DNA of 64,000 nt, taken from NCBI RefSeq assembly GCF_020524035.2, contig NZ_CP129013.1:682001-746000 (forward strand), read 5' to 3'. Every line of letters begins with the position of its first letter. Position 1 is the stretch's first letter. Shown here piece after piece: positions 37,525 to 48,664 of this stretch. The DNA comes from Bacillus carboniphilus. GTDB taxonomy: Bacteria > Bacillota > Bacilli > Bacillales > JAIVKR01. The notes beneath the pieces were generated by a model. It made no database searches. It was not told the DNA's origin and saw only the letters and a list, made by a program, of their open reading frames with translations. The position numbers and the translations under genes are program-made.

Positions 37525-38301
37525 ATGAGTGAAAAAGTGATATTTTTTGATATAGATGGAACACTTCTTGACCATGAAAAAAAAATACCTAATAGTACAA
37601 AATATGCGATAGACAAACTAAAAGAAAACGGACATTATGTAGCAATCTCTACAGGTAGGGCTCCTTTTATGTTTAAAGATATACGTTCAGAACTTGGTAT
37701 CGATTCTTTTGTGAGCTTTAACGGACAATTTGTCGTTTTTGAAGGAAATATCGCCTATGAAAACCCTCTTTCTGAAAGGAAACTGGAAAGTTTGCGATTA
37801 TATTCAGAAGAAAGAAATCATCCTTTAGTCTTTATGAGTCATGAGGATATGAAAGCAACTGTTTATGATCATAAGTATATCCATGAAAGCATGGGTTCTT
37901 TACTTTTTAATCATCCAGAACATCTTCCTCATTATCATCAATCAAGTTCCATTTATCAAACGTTACTTTTTTGTCAAGATGGTGAGGAATTAGAATACAG
38001 ACGAGATTATCAAGACTTTCATATTATTCGTTGGCACGAATATGCAACTGATATATTACCTATAGGTGGTTCAAAGGCAGAGGGAATTAAACATCTATTA
38101 GAGAGGCTGAAAATCCCTAAAGAAGATGTTTATGCTTTTGGTGATGGACTAAACGACCTTGAAATGATCGAATTTGTTGGAAATGGTGTGGCGATGGGAA
38201 ATGCTGTTCTGGAGCTTAAAAATGTTGCTGATATGGTAACAAAACCTGTCGATGAACATGGAATTGAGTACGGATTAAAGAAGTTAGGGTTAATTGAATA
38301 A
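37525..38301 (+). CDS. ykrA: Cof-type HAD-IIB sugar-phosphate phosphatase YkrA
   Basis: This is a 258-residue HAD hydrolase. Motif I is FFDIDGTLLDHEKK with the two catalytic Asp, motif II is ISTGRAP, motif III is a Lys in GGSKAEGI, and motif IV is FGDGLNDLEMIE. A cap domain lies between residues 85 and 185. Such enzymes dephosphorylate small phosphorylated metabolites. ATG 37525 has AGGAGA at good distance. It sits beside def and rnjA as in B. subtilis. Confidence 0.88.
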   Translation: MSEKVIFFDIDGTLLDHEKKIPNSTKYAIDKLKENGHYVAISTGRAPFMFKDIRSELGIDSFVSFNGQFVVFEGNIAYENPLSERKLESLRLYSEERNHPLVFMSHEDMKATVYDHKYIHESMGSLLFNHPEHLPHYHQSSSIYQTLLFCQDGEELEYRRDYQDFHIIRWHEYATDILPIGGSKAEGIKHLLERLKIPKEDVYAFGDGLNDLEMIEFVGNGVAMGNAVLELKNVADMVTKPVDEHGIEYGLKKLGLIE

Positions 38302-38464
38302 CGTTTTTAAAAGAGTAAATGAACTTGTTAAAAGGGATGACAAATGATTGGTTGGCTCTTTTTATTTTTTTTTTTTTTTGAAAGGTTCAACTCTTTCGGA
38401 AAATGTTAAAAGTCTGAGTTCAATATTTAAAGGAACATATAGCGTTTTGTTAACGATTAAATTG

Positions 38465-38494
38465 AAAAGGTGTCCTATAGGGGGACACCTTTTC
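38465..38494 (-). terminator. Bidirectional terminator between ykrA and def
   Basis: AAAAGGTGTCC and GGACACCTTTT form an 11-bp stem with a 7-base loop between the two convergent genes. A long T-run (about 38357-38381), prone to sequencing slippage, precedes it on the ykrA side. Confidence 0.75.
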
Positions 38495-38546
38495 TATGTT
38501 GTTTCTGAATTTTTCATTTTAAGGTAAAAAATAAGTAGATGATAGT

Positions 38547-39098
38547 TTATTCAATTGCGTTCGCATTTTCTGGCTCGTGAAATGGATTTTCTTGATTAAT
38601 ATGATCGTAAAACATCACACCGTTTAAATGGTCTATTTCATGTTGCACAACAATGGCTATGTACCCTTTTAGACGAATATCGATAGGCTCTCCTTGTAGA
38701 GAAGTTGCTTTTACACGGATGCGCGCATAACGTGGAACATAGCCAGGGACTGTTCTGTTAACAGATAAGCAGCCTTCGCCCCCTTTTAAATAGGCTTTTT
38801 CCACAGAGTGGCTGATTATTTTCGGATTAATCATGGCATATTCATGCTCGTTTCCTTTTTCATCTGATGCTAAAACAGCAATCATTCTTTTAGGGATGTT
38901 GATTTGTGGTGCAGCAATTCCAACACCAGGTCTGAGGTTGTATTTTTGAGCGAGTTCATCGTCTTGGCTCATTTTTAAAAATTCCATCATCTTGGTTAAT
39001 GTTTTTTTATCTTCATCAGAAGCAGGAAGAGGAATCTCTTTTGCTATTTCTCTTAAAGTTGGATGCCCTTCTTCAATAATGTCTTCCATTGTAATCAT
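38547..39098 (-). CDS. def: Peptide deformylase (YkrB type)
   Basis: This is a 183-residue metallo-enzyme that removes formyl groups from nascent proteins. All three motifs are present: GVGIAAPQ (motif 1), EGCLSV with the metal Cys (motif 2) and QHEIDHLNG with both metal His and the catalytic Glu (motif 3). The insertion before motif 2 and the length mark it as the Gram-positive type II enzyme DefB/YkrB. Start at ATG 39098. Confidence 0.92.
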   Translation of the reverse strand: MITMEDIIEEGHPTLREIAKEIPLPASDEDKKTLTKMMEFLKMSQDDELAQKYNLRPGVGIAAPQINIPKRMIAVLASDEKGNEHEYAMINPKIISHSVEKAYLKGGEGCLSVNRTVPGYVPRYARIRVKATSLQGEPIDIRLKGYIAIVVQHEIDHLNGVMFYDHINQENPFHEPENANAIE

Positions 39099-39216
39099 TT
39101 GACCACTCCTTTACTTACGTATAACTATTCCATTATATCGGCAATATGATTAAAACAGCAACTTACAATTATCTAAAAGGGATAGAGAGGGTCTCACTAT
39201 CCCCATTTGAATATCA

Positions 39217-39348
39217 TTAAGATAGGATGGTGAACCCGATGATCACCAATAAAATAAATAAGACAACAATTAATACAAATGTTTTTCCGTATCTTTCACT
39301 TATAGAATATGCGTAAGGATACTCGTAATGCCCATATGGATTATACAT
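39217..39348 (-). CDS. YjcZ-family-like small membrane protein
   Basis: This 43-residue peptide has an N-terminal PYGHYEYPYAYS (Tyr/Pro/Gly-rich) and a C-terminal helix YGKTFVLIVVLFILLVIIG. That is the shape of the YjcZ/YtaF-like sporulation-associated miniproteins of Bacillaceae. The start is uncertain: ATG 39348 has only a distant AAAGGAAG, and the frame stays open upstream to 39450. Confidence 0.55.
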   Translation of the reverse strand: MYNPYGHYEYPYAYSISERYGKTFVLIVVLFILLVIIGFTILS

Positions 39349-39485
39349 TAAACGATCACTGCTTCCTTTTGACTTGTGAGAACGTCTACTATAATGTATG
39401 GGATAGGGGCAAATGTGTATAGACATTCGTCTATATAAAGAAGGTAACAAAACATTGATGCTAAAAGGTAAGGGGATTTGTGAAT

Positions 39486-40139
39486 ATGAAAAAACGAATA
39501 TATGTAGTTTTATTATTGTGTACTACCATGCTAATGAGTTGTGCAAACGATGATCCAGCAAAAGAAATTTACGATATTTTTGAACAAGTTGTTGCTATTG
39601 AAAAAGGATTTCAAGAGGAGCAAGAACCAAGGGTTGAATTAGAGAAGAAAGAAAACGAAATTTATAATAATCTTGTCGAACTTGGAAATGACCAACAAGA
39701 ACAAATAGAGGAATTGTCTGATAAAGCCTTGACTAATATAAGTAAACGCGAGGAGATCTTACAATCAGAAATAGATAGTATTGAAGAGTCGAAAGAAGAG
39801 TTTTCTAAGGTTGAGGATAAAATTGATGAAATAGAAGAGGAGGACCAAACAGACCAATTACAAAAAACAATCGATATCATGAATCAACGTTATGAAGTTC
39901 ATGACTCCCTAGCTACTCACTATCGAGAGGTCCTTAAACTTGAAGAAGAGCTTTACAACTTATTTAAACAAGAAGATGCTGCAATAGAAGAGATCGATGA
40001 TGTCTTACAAAAAATAAATGGAAAGTATAAAGAGATCATTGAAGACAATCAACTTTTCAACGATTACACTCAACAGTATAATGAGGCAAAAATGAATTTC
40101 TATGAAATGATAGATTTACAGGTAATAGAAGAAGAATAA
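39486..40139 (+). CDS. ykyA: YkyA putative cell-wall-binding lipoprotein
   Basis: This is a 217-residue protein with a signal peptide and lipobox MLMSC (Cys about residue 19), followed almost entirely by acidic coiled coil. Matches in kind and position (between def and pdhA) to B. subtilis YkyA. The function is not established; envelope association is inferred from the lipobox. ATG 39486 is chosen over GTG 39480 for its spacing to AAGGGG. Confidence 0.82.
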   Translation: MKKRIYVVLLLCTTMLMSCANDDPAKEIYDIFEQVVAIEKGFQEEQEPRVELEKKENEIYNNLVELGNDQQEQIEELSDKALTNISKREEILQSEIDSIEESKEEFSKVEDKIDEIEEEDQTDQLQKTIDIMNQRYEVHDSLATHYREVLKLEEELYNLFKQEDAAIEEIDDVLQKINGKYKEIIEDNQLFNDYTQQYNEAKMNFYEMIDLQVIEEE

Positions 40140-40223
40140 ATAAACATAACTATAGTATAACAGAATCTTTTTGTGTACTAATACAGAAATTAAAAATAAT
40201 TATATATATAAGATACAAATCAT

Positions 40224-40253
40224 TTGACGCAGGGTTTTTGTATGATGTAAACT
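40224..40253 (+). promoter_or_regulatory. Likely pdh operon promoter
   Basis: TTGACG, an 18-base spacer and TAAACT lie about 200 bases upstream of pdhA. The long leader to pdhA has no recognised riboswitch. Confidence 0.5.
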
Positions 40254-40422
40254 AAACAATGAGTTGATAGTTGTATTATTTTTTTTCTTTTTATTATTAG
40301 TACAGATCAACAAAATAAATAAGGTATTCAAACATTTTAGGTTGCTCTTGTGTCATATTATTGATTTTCGGGTAACCTATTGCTGTGAATAAGGGACTTT
40401 AGTTCAATTTATTGAACATTAA

Positions 40423-41568
<1,146 letters not shown>

Positions 41569-41571
41569 GCG

Positions 41572-42549
41572 ATGGCGCAAATGACAATGATTCAAGCAAT
41601 CACTGATGCGTTACGAACGGAGCTTAAAAACGATCCTAACGTATTAGTGTTTGGTGAAGATGTGGGAGTAAACGGTGGAGTTTTTCGCGCAACAGAAGGT
41701 TTGCAAAAAGAATTTGGAGAAGACAGAGTATTTGATACGCCCCTAGCGGAGTCAGGTATCGGTGGCTTAGCGATAGGTTTAGCTCTTCAAGATTACAGAC
41801 CAGTACCAGAAATCCAGTTTTTTGGCTTCGTTTTTGAAGTAATGGACTCCATTTCAGGGCAAATGGCAAGAATGCGTTATCGCTCAGGTGGACGTTGGAC
41901 TTCCCCAGTTACGATTCGTTCTCCATTTGGTGGTGGGGTTCATACACCAGAGCTTCATGCGGATAGTTTAGAAGGATTAATGGCTCAGCAACCTGGATTA
42001 AAAGTGGTTATTCCATCAACTCCGTATGATGCAAAAGGATTATTAATTTCATCTATTCGTGATAATGACCCAGTTATCTTTTTAGAGCATATGAAACTTT
42101 ATCGTTCCTTTAGAGAAGAAGTTCCTGAAGAAGAATATACGTTACCACTTGGAAAAGCGGACGTGAAACGTGAAGGAACTGACTTAACGATTGTTTCCTA
42201 TGGTGCCATGGTTCATGAATCATTAAAAGCAGCAGAAAAATTACAAGAAGAAGGATATTCTGTCGAAGTAATTGATTTACGTACAGTTTGTCCACTTGAT
42301 ATCGAAACGATTATCAAGTCTGTTGAAAAAACAAATCGTGCGATTGTTGTTCAAGAAGCACAAAAACAAGCTGGAATTGCAGCAAATGTTGTTGCTGAAA
42401 TAAATGACCGCGCCATTTTAAGTTTAGAAGCTCCAGTTTTAAGAGTGACGGCTCCAGATACAGTCTATCCGTTTTCATCTGCTGAAGGTGTATGGTTACC
42501 TAATCACAAGGATGTACTTGAGACTGCGAAGAAAGTTCTTAATTTTTAA
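41572..42549 (+). CDS. pdhB: Pyruvate dehydrogenase E1 beta subunit
   Basis: This is a 325-residue transketolase-like subunit that completes the E1 active site with PdhA. Typical blocks are [52 protein letters not shown] and [15 protein letters not shown]. Length equals the B. subtilis protein. It starts three bases after the pdhA stop. Confidence 0.95.
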   Translation: MAQMTMIQAITDALRTELKNDPNVLVFGEDVGVNGGVFRATEGLQKEFGEDRVFDTPLAESGIGGLAIGLALQDYRPVPEIQFFGFVFEVMDSISGQMARMRYRSGGRWTSPVTIRSPFGGGVHTPELHADSLEGLMAQQPGLKVVIPSTPYDAKGLLISSIRDNDPVIFLEHMKLYRSFREEVPEEEYTLPLGKADVKREGTDLTIVSYGAMVHESLKAAEKLQEEGYSVEVIDLRTVCPLDIETIIKSVEKTNRAIVVQEAQKQAGIAANVVAEINDRAILSLEAPVLRVTAPDTVYPFSSAEGVWLPNHKDVLETAKKVLNF

Positions 42550-42569
42550 CAATAATGATTTAGATATAA

Positions 42570-42617
42570 GGGTGTCTTAAATATGATCTACTCAAAGATC
42601 ACATTTTTAGATACCCT
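42570..42617 (+). promoter_or_regulatory. Intercistronic stem-loop between pdhB and pdhC
   Basis: GGGTGTCT-AAAT-TGATCT pairs with AGATCA-ATTT-AGATACCC around a short loop, about 20 bp in all with small bulges. There is no T-run, so it is not a terminator. It fits an mRNA processing or stabilising element that sets the E1 to E2/E3 ratio. Confidence 0.65.
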
Positions 42618-42646
42618 CCTATCCAACTAATAGGAGGTCGAAAAGA

Positions 42647-43945
42647 GTGTCATTTGAATTTAAATTACCAGACATTGGTGAGGGAATTCACGAAGGTGAA
42701 ATCGTTAAATGGTTTATTCAGCCAGGTCAAGAAATTGATGAAGATGATGTGCTAGCGGAAGTGCAAAATGATAAAGCAGTGGTAGAAATTCCTTCTCCTG
42801 TGAAAGGAAAAGTATTAGAATTAAAAGTGAGCGAAGGTGAAGTTGCAACTGTCGGTCAAGTTATCGTATCTTTTGATGCACCTGGTTACGAAGATTTACA
42901 ATTTAAAGGTGGAGAAGAGGAAGAAGAGACTAAGCAGGAACCAGAAGGGGAAAAACAAGTAGAATCAACTCCTGAAGAGGAAAGCAAAGAAGAAGATTCC
43001 TCTCGTAGAGTGATTGCGATGCCTTCTGTACGAAAATATGCTCGCGATCATGGTGTGAATATCCAGAAAGTAACGGGATCTGGTGAAAATGGACGAGTAT
43101 TAAAGGATGACATTGATACTTATTTATCTGGAGAATCTCATGATGTAACGAAAGAAACTCCAGAAAAAGAAGTAGAGATAGAAACTCCTAAAACAGAAGA
43201 AAAAGAAGCAGAACCTGTAAGTGCGCCAAAACTTGAAGGTGATTTCCCTGAAACACGTGAAAAGCTAAGTGGAATGAGAAAAGCTATCGCTAAAGCAATG
43301 GTGAACTCTAAACATACGGCTCCTCACGTTACATTAATGGATGAAGTAGATGTAACAAATCTTGTGGCGCATCGCAAAGCCTTTAAACAAGTAGCTGCTG
43401 ATCAAGGAGTTAAACTTACTTATTTACCTTACGTTGTAAAAGCGTTAACATCTGCATTGAAAAAATATCCTATGTTAAATACTTCTCTTGATGACAACAC
43501 AGATGAAGTTGTTCAAAAACATTATTATAATATCGGGATTGCTGCTGATACAGATAAAGGATTATTAGTACCTGTTGTAAAGCATGCAGATAGTAAAGCA
43601 ATTTTTGAAATCTCAGGCGAAATAAATGAACTTGCGACAAAAGCTCGAGATGGCAAGCTTCAATCTGCAGAGATGAAAGGTGCATCCTGTACGATCACCA
43701 ATATTGGTTCAGCTGGTGGACAATGGTTTACTCCTGTAATTAATCATCCTGAAGTCGCAATTTTAGGTATTGGACGCATTGCAGAGAAACCAGTTGTTAA
43801 TGACGGTGAGATTGTTGTAGCTCCAGTATTAGCTTTATCATTAAGCTTTGACCACCGTATGATTGATGGTGCGACAGCACAAAATGCGCTAAATCATATT
43901 AAACGTTTGCTTAATGATCCACAATTAATTTTAATGGAGGCATAA
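42647..43945 (+). CDS. pdhC: Dihydrolipoamide acetyltransferase (E2)
   Basis: This is the 432-residue core of the pyruvate dehydrogenase complex. One lipoyl domain (1-80) has the lipoylated Lys in QNDKAVVE, then an acidic linker, the E1/E3-binding domain [18 protein letters not shown] (about 125-160), a second linker and the catalytic domain with [13 protein letters not shown] 42647 is supported by AGGAGGT eight bases upstream. Confidence 0.95.
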   Translation: MSFEFKLPDIGEGIHEGEIVKWFIQPGQEIDEDDVLAEVQNDKAVVEIPSPVKGKVLELKVSEGEVATVGQVIVSFDAPGYEDLQFKGGEEEEETKQEPEGEKQVESTPEEESKEEDSSRRVIAMPSVRKYARDHGVNIQKVTGSGENGRVLKDDIDTYLSGESHDVTKETPEKEVEIETPKTEEKEAEPVSAPKLEGDFPETREKLSGMRKAIAKAMVNSKHTAPHVTLMDEVDVTNLVAHRKAFKQVAADQGVKLTYLPYVVKALTSALKKYPMLNTSLDDNTDEVVQKHYYNIGIAADTDKGLLVPVVKHADSKAIFEISGEINELATKARDGKLQSAEMKGASCTITNIGSAGGQWFTPVINHPEVAILGIGRIAEKPVVNDGEIVVAPVLALSLSFDHRMIDGATAQNALNHIKRLLNDPQLILMEA

Positions 43946-43948
43946 TAA

Positions 43949-45361
43949 ATGGTTGTAGGAGATTTTCCGATTGAAACAGATACGCTCGTTGTTGGCGCAG
44001 GTCCAGGGGGATATGTAGCGGCTATTCGTGCTGCACAATTAGGTCAAAAAGTGACAATTGTAGAAAAAGGAGAACTAGGTGGAGTATGTCTTAACGTAGG
44101 TTGTATTCCTTCTAAAGCTTTAATTTCTGCAGGTCATCGCTATGCACATGCAAAACACTCTGAAGACATAGGGATTACTGCTGAAAATGTAAAAGTAGAT
44201 TTCACAAAGGTTCAAGAATGGAAAATGAGTGTTGTAAATAAGTTAACGGGTGGAGTAGATGGTCTTTTAAAAGGAAATAAAGTTGATATCGTGAAAGGTG
44301 AAGCTTATTTCGTAGATGAGAACACAGTACGTGTGATGGATGAAAACTCTGCTCAAACATATAAGTTTAAGAATGCAATTATAGCAACTGGTTCACGCCC
44401 AATTGAAATTCCTAACTTTAAGTTTTCGAAGCGCGTAATTGATTCTACAGGTGCATTAAACTTAAAGGAAATTCCGAAGAAGCTAGTTGTCATTGGTGGC
44501 GGATATATCGGAACCGAACTTGGTACAGCATATGCTAATTTTGATACAGAAGTTGTTATATTAGAAGCTGCTGATGATATATTATCAGGTTTTGAAAAAC
44601 AAATGAGTTCAATAGTGAAGCGTAACCTGAAGAAAAAAGGGAACGTCGAAATCTTTACGAAAGCCATGGCTAAAGGTGTTCAAGAGTCAGAAGATGGCGT
44701 AGTTATAACATATGAAGTGAATGGAAAAGAAGAAACAGTTGAAGCGGATTATGTTCTCGTTACGGTTGGAAGAAAAGCGAATACGGATGAACTTGGATTA
44801 GATCAAGTCGGTGTTGAAATGTCTGAAAGAGGAATTGTAAACATTGATAAACAATGTCGTACGAGTGTTTCAAGCATTTATGCTATTGGAGATATTGTTG
44901 AAGGACCACCTCTAGCTCATAAAGCATCTTATGAAGGGAAAATTGCGGCAGAAGCGATTGCTGGAGAAGCTTCCGAAATCGACTATCATGGAATACCTGC
45001 AGTTGTGTTTTCTGAGCCGGAATTAGCTTCAGTTGGGTATACAGAAAGAGAAGCACAAGATTTAGGTTTAGATGTAGCTACTTCTAAGTTCCCGTTTGCA
45101 GCTAACGGCCGTGCGCTTTCTTTAAATTCAACAGATGGATTCTTAAAGCTTGTAACTCGTAAAGAAGATGGGCTTTTAATTGGTGCGCAAATTGCGGGAC
45201 CTAACGCATCTGACATGATTGCGGAATTAGGATTAGCGATTGAAGCTGGTATGACAGCAGAAGATATTGCTCTAACCATTCATGCTCATCCTACTCTTGG
45301 TGAAATCACCATGGAAGCAGCAGAGGTTGCTATTGGGAACCCTGTTCATATTATAAAATAA
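43949..45361 (+). CDS. pdhD: Dihydrolipoamide dehydrogenase (E3)
   Basis: This is a 470-residue flavoprotein that reoxidises lipoamide with NAD+. FAD motif [19 protein letters not shown], redox disulfide [17 protein letters not shown] motif [12 protein letters not shown] and the C-terminal active-site His in HAHPTLGE are present. Length equals B. subtilis PdhD. It follows pdhC by three bases and ends at a strong terminator. Confidence 0.95.
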   Translation: MVVGDFPIETDTLVVGAGPGGYVAAIRAAQLGQKVTIVEKGELGGVCLNVGCIPSKALISAGHRYAHAKHSEDIGITAENVKVDFTKVQEWKMSVVNKLTGGVDGLLKGNKVDIVKGEAYFVDENTVRVMDENSAQTYKFKNAIIATGSRPIEIPNFKFSKRVIDSTGALNLKEIPKKLVVIGGGYIGTELGTAYANFDTEVVILEAADDILSGFEKQMSSIVKRNLKKKGNVEIFTKAMAKGVQESEDGVVITYEVNGKEETVEADYVLVTVGRKANTDELGLDQVGVEMSERGIVNIDKQCRTSVSSIYAIGDIVEGPPLAHKASYEGKIAAEAIAGEASEIDYHGIPAVVFSEPELASVGYTEREAQDLGLDVATSKFPFAANGRALSLNSTDGFLKLVTRKEDGLLIGAQIAGPNASDMIAELGLAIEAGMTAEDIALTIHAHPTLGEITMEAAEVAIGNPVHIIK

Positions 45362-45365
45362 TCAC

Positions 45366-45399
45366 AAAAAAGGCAGAAACTTAAGTTTCTGCCTTTTTT
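45366..45399 (+). terminator. Terminator of the pdh operon
   Basis: This perfect palindrome of AAAAAAGGCAGAAACTT and its complement ends in six T just after the pdhD stop. It is usable in both directions between convergent pdhD and slp. Confidence 0.88.
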
Positions 45400-45441
45400 G
45401 TCATATAGTCAAACGTAGCTCGTATAAAGTTATACGAATTC

Positions 45442-45819
45442 TCATTTATTACTTTCTATTTGTGATTCTTTTTCTGGGACAAGTATTTGCTGCACTTTTT
45501 CAATAATTTCTTTTTCTTCTTTTATCTCACCTCTTATTTTTACAAGGACTTCTTCATTTTTTACAACGTATAAAGAAGGAAAGGTCTTTACATGGTAAGG
45601 GTCTTCTTCTAATTGATTTTCATAAAAAATTTCAATACTTACTTCTTTAGGGTATTGATCTTTTATGTCAATTAGAGCTTCGTCATAAACTATATTATCG
45701 TGACTATCTGAACGATAATAAACAATTTCATGAGTGTCGTTCGTTTTAGCAAGTTTTTGATCGTTGCAGCCTGATAAAATAATAGCTATGGCAATCAAAG
45801 GGATAAAAAAACGGTCCAT
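45442..45819 (-). CDS. slp: Small lipoprotein Slp, thioredoxin-fold-like
   Basis: This is a 125-residue protein with lipobox ILSGC (Cys about residue 18) and the same position between pdhD and speA as the small peptidoglycan-associated lipoprotein Slp of B. subtilis (124 residues). The segment TFPSLYVVKNEEVLVKIRGE has the cis-Pro and beta-strand pattern of a thioredoxin fold, but no CxxC is present, so a redox role is unlikely. Confidence 0.7.
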   Translation of the reverse strand: MDRFFIPLIAIAIILSGCNDQKLAKTNDTHEIVYYRSDSHDNIVYDEALIDIKDQYPKEVSIEIFYENQLEEDPYHVKTFPSLYVVKNEEVLVKIRGEIKEEKEIIEKVQQILVPEKESQIESNK

Positions 45820-46086
45820 GCGTGATTCACCTCATTTAATCTATCCAATCATCCTAGTATATGTATATCGAAGCATGTTATCTTAAAGAAAACAAAAATT
45901 TATATAATAATATGGAATAGTGATAAACGTAAAAAATAAAAAGCTTTTTGCTTATTAATACGTTCCTATTTGGATGCTTGTAATCCAATTTTACCATGTT
46001 TTCTACAAAATCCTTTTTTTGTAACCTATTTGTTACAAAAATGATAAGATTTTATCGTTTTTTGAATAGTGAAAGATATAACAATA

Positions 46087-46476
46087 TCACATGTAATCAC
46101 GAATGGTCCTCCCATTAAATAAAACGATTTTGCCTTTTAATTTTTTCCCAATAATCTTAATAAGCTCATTTGCTTTTCCTTTATCTGCAAAAGTAGACTC
46201 TTCCGTTAATGTAAATTGAATCATATGGCCAGTTTGATTTCTTTTAGGAGAAAGTTCTATGAAGATTTTTTTATATGGAAGGGATGTAGCTTCTAGAATA
46301 ATTTGATCAGTATGACTTATTTTAATGGTGTATGGAAACGCACGAGGTTCATATTCCCAGTTTAACTGTTTACTTAGTTTATTTGTTATTTCTTTGTAGT
46401 GGTGTAGTAATTCTGTAATCTTATTAATTGTTACAGTTTCATTATGATCACAAAGCATAATGTAGGATTGCTGCAT
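46087..46476 (-). CDS. DUF1885 family protein
   Basis: This is a 129-residue soluble protein: SYIMLCDHNETVTINKIT, LNWEYEPRAFPYTI, FTLTEESTFADKGKANEL and KGKIVLFNGRTI match the Bacillaceae DUF1885 family. No function is known. It is monocistronic, with AGGTGTCAACC-like sequence rather than a strong ribosome site upstream. Confidence 0.7.
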   Translation of the reverse strand: MQQSYIMLCDHNETVTINKITELLHHYKEITNKLSKQLNWEYEPRAFPYTIKISHTDQIILEATSLPYKKIFIELSPKRNQTGHMIQFTLTEESTFADKGKANELIKIIGKKLKGKIVLFNGRTIRDYM

Positions 46477-46630
46477 AGGTTGACACCTACTCTCATTTTA
46501 ATAGTTTCATTGTAATACAATGGAAATTATTATTCAATTAATACAGCCTGTAAACTTTACTGTTCCATTTATTATAATGAGGTTTCACTTGTATTTTATC
46601 GATAAACGTGCGCTTCCGCTTTTCCTTTAA

Positions 46631-46641
46631 TGTGTTATACA
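46631..46641. promoter_or_regulatory. CcpN-like operator, upstream copy
   Basis: TGTGTTATACA matches the CcpN consensus TRTGHYATAYW at all 11 positions. It lies directly upstream of the SR1 -35 hexamer. Confidence 0.6.
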
Positions 46642-46649
46642 ATTTGGGC

Positions 46650-46678
46650 TTGACGAAGTAAATGTGATACATTATTAT
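46650..46678 (+). promoter_or_regulatory. SR1 promoter
   Basis: TTGACG, a 17-base spacer and TATTAT give a near-consensus SigA promoter for the SR1 RNA, with the predicted start near 46685. Confidence 0.7.
46663..46673. promoter_or_regulatory. CcpN-like operator, promoter copy
   Basis: TGTGATACATT matches the CcpN consensus at 10 of 11 positions and overlaps the spacer and the first base of the -10. This is suitable for blocking promoter escape. Confidence 0.5.
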
Positions 46679-46760
46679 ATAGTTAAAGTTAAATAGTGTT
46701 GTAGGTCAGTCGTTTGAGAGGAAAAATAGTAATCTAAAAAGTGGTAAAGGGGTAGATGGA

Positions 46761-46892
46761 ATGGGAACGATTGTTTGTCAACATTGTAATAGCACGGTTA
46801 GTCATTTTGAAGATGAAAAAGTAACGGTTCTTTATGGGAAATGTGAAGACAGTCATGACCAATGTGTCGAAACTCACGTTGACGAGTTATAA
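46761..46892 (+). CDS. sr1P: GapA-binding peptide SR1P
   Basis: This is a 43-residue peptide: MGTIVCQHCNSTVSHFEDEK, then VTVLYGKC, then a His/Asp/Cys-rich tail. The opening MGTIVCQ.C...HFE..KVT.LYGKC is the conserved SR1P signature. Four Cys suggest metal binding. In B. subtilis SR1P binds GapA and promotes its interaction with RNase J1, whose gene is also in this window. AAAGGGG is eight bases upstream of ATG. Confidence 0.85.
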   Translation: MGTIVCQHCNSTVSHFEDEKVTVLYGKCEDSHDQCVETHVDEL

Positions 46893-46926
46893 AGCAAAAA
46901 ATTTTCAGGGTCAAACAAAGGGAAGA

Positions 46927-46967
46927 GAAGCATTCAGCCACTAAAAGTTGAATGCTTCTTATTTTTT
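46927..46967 (+). terminator. SR1 terminator
   Basis: GAAGCATTCA and TGAATGCTTC form a 10-bp stem with a 12-base loop followed by a T-rich tail. Confidence 0.8.
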
Positions 46968-47011
46968 AATAGATCCTAGTTGTCCTCGTTAGACGCGCGC
47001 TTGCGCCTTTC

Positions 47012-48487
47012 TTATTTTATTGCTCTATGTTCTTTGATCACTTTTAAATGATTTAACGAGGGGTCTTCGGGACCTTGAACAGGTAGTCCCGCTTGAATGT
47101 TTTCTTTTATATAGTTTAAGTTATCCTCTGTAATGATTTCTCCTGGAATAAAAATTGGGATTCCAGGCGGATAAACCATTATAAACTCAGCAATAATTCT
47201 TCCAGCTGATTGTTCAAAAGGAATACTCTCAGTTTCTGCATAAAAAGCATCTCTAGGTGTTAAAGAGAGAACGGGAATATCAGGGGGAGCAACACCTTTG
47301 TTTTTCTCTGTTCCATTGAGGGCTGAATATTTTCCTTAGAAAGTTTAGCTAAGGCTTCAACTAATACCTCTGTGTCCTCTTTACGGTCTCCTGGAGTGAT
47401 AATACATAAAATATTGTAAAGGTCAGATAGCTCTACCTCGATATTATATTTTTCTCGCAACCATATCTCGACATCATAACCTGTTATGCCAAGCTCTTTC
47501 ACAGATATAATGAGCTTAGTAGGATCATAATCATGAGCTGCTCTCTTCTGAAGAATCTCTTCTCCAATACAATTAATTAAAGGGATTTGATTAATTTTCG
47601 TTCTCGTATTATTTGCTAAAGAGATTGTTTGATCGAGTAATTCTTTTCCTTCAATTGCAAGTCTTCGTCTTGCTACATCTAAAGATGCTAAAAGTAAATA
47701 CGATGTTGAAGTTGTTGTTAACATACTTAAAATGGCTTGAACACGTTCGGGAGTGACAAACCCTTCTTTAATATTCAATACTGAACTTTGTGTCATAGAT
47801 CCACCGAGTTTGTGAACACTCGTGGCAGCCATATCGGCTCCTGCTTGCATGGCTGATAAGGGCAATTGATCATGAAAATGAATATGAACTCCATGTGCTT
47901 CATCAACAAGTACCGGGATATTATATTCATGAGCAAGCTCAACAATTCTTTTTAAATTGGCAGATACACCAAAATAGGTTGGATTAATTACTAATAAGCC
48001 TTTTGCATCAGGGTTTTGCTTAAGAGATTTTTCAACGGCATCTATCGTAATTCCATGTGAGATGCCTAATTCATCATCAATTTCTGGATGTATGAAGATA
48101 GGGATTGCCCCTGAAAAAACAATAGCGGACATGACCGATTTGTGGACATTTCTTGGAACGATGATTTTGTCCCCAGGTCCGCAAACCGTCATGACCATCG
48201 TCATAATCGCGCCGCTTGTTCCTTGTACAGAAAAAAAATGAGTAGTCTGCACCAAATGCTTCCGCAGCTAGCGTTTGAGCTTCCTTGATCATCCCATGTG
48301 GTGCATGAAGATCATCTAAAGGACCAATATTTATTAAATCCATTGCAAGAGCATTTTCCCCGATAAATTCTGTAAATTGAGGGTCCATCCCTGCACCTTT
48401 TTTATGTCCAGGAATATGGAACTGAATCGGATTTTTGTTTATATGTTGTAAAAGCCCTGTAAATAAGGGTGTTTCGTATTGTGACAA
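47012..48487 (-). pseudogene. speA: Arginine decarboxylase SpeA, two frameshifts
   Basis: This PLP enzyme of the Orn/Lys/Arg decarboxylase family converts arginine to agmatine for polyamine synthesis. Visible are FHIPGHKKGAGMDP near the N-terminus, LVDEAHGVHIHFHD and the PLP lysine in SVHKLGGSMTQSS. An A8 run at 48231-48238 (plus strand) has one base too many, which splits YSFFSVQGTSGAIMT. At 47320-47322 a G-run is one short, after which PPDIPVLSLTPRDAFYAE continues to HRAIK and stop at 47012. Repaired length is about 491 residues, as in B. subtilis (490). Sequence error is likely. Confidence 0.88.
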
Positions 48488-48610
48488 TTATTTTCCCACC
48501 TTCTAATAGTAAAAACATTTCTTGATCTTATTGTTGATAAATAACTTTAAACAATGCATCAATTAAAAGCAAAAGAATTATAGCATTTTCACCTATCAAT
48601 TGAAAAGAAG

Positions 48611-48640
48611 AAAAAATAAAAAAGCCCTGGTTATTGGGCA
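48611..48640 (-). terminator. Terminator downstream of the DUF1878 gene
   Basis: On the minus strand GCCC...GGGC with an 8-base loop is followed by TTTTTTATTTTTT, directly after the DUF1878 stop. Confidence 0.6.
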
Positions 48641-48664
48641 AAGAGGTGATATTTAAAAGAATAA

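Larger units (their letters stand above)
46685..46967 (+). ncRNA. sr1: SR1 dual-function small RNA
   Basis: This transcript of about 280 bases between the pdhD/slp end and speA is the genomic position of SR1 in B. subtilis, which base-pairs with ahrC mRNA and encodes the peptide SR1P. Promoter, CcpN-like sites, the SR1P ORF and a terminator are all present. The exact 5' end and the base-pairing regions cannot be fixed from sequence alone. Confidence 0.75.

Noticed and set aside
38357-38381. Long T-run as a regulatory element
   Set aside because: It is a simple homopolymer in an intergenic region. Its length is unreliable and no hairpin stands directly before it.
41636-41869. Antisense ORFs inside pdhB and other core genes
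   Set aside because: They are shadows of strongly coding frames, with no ribosome sites.
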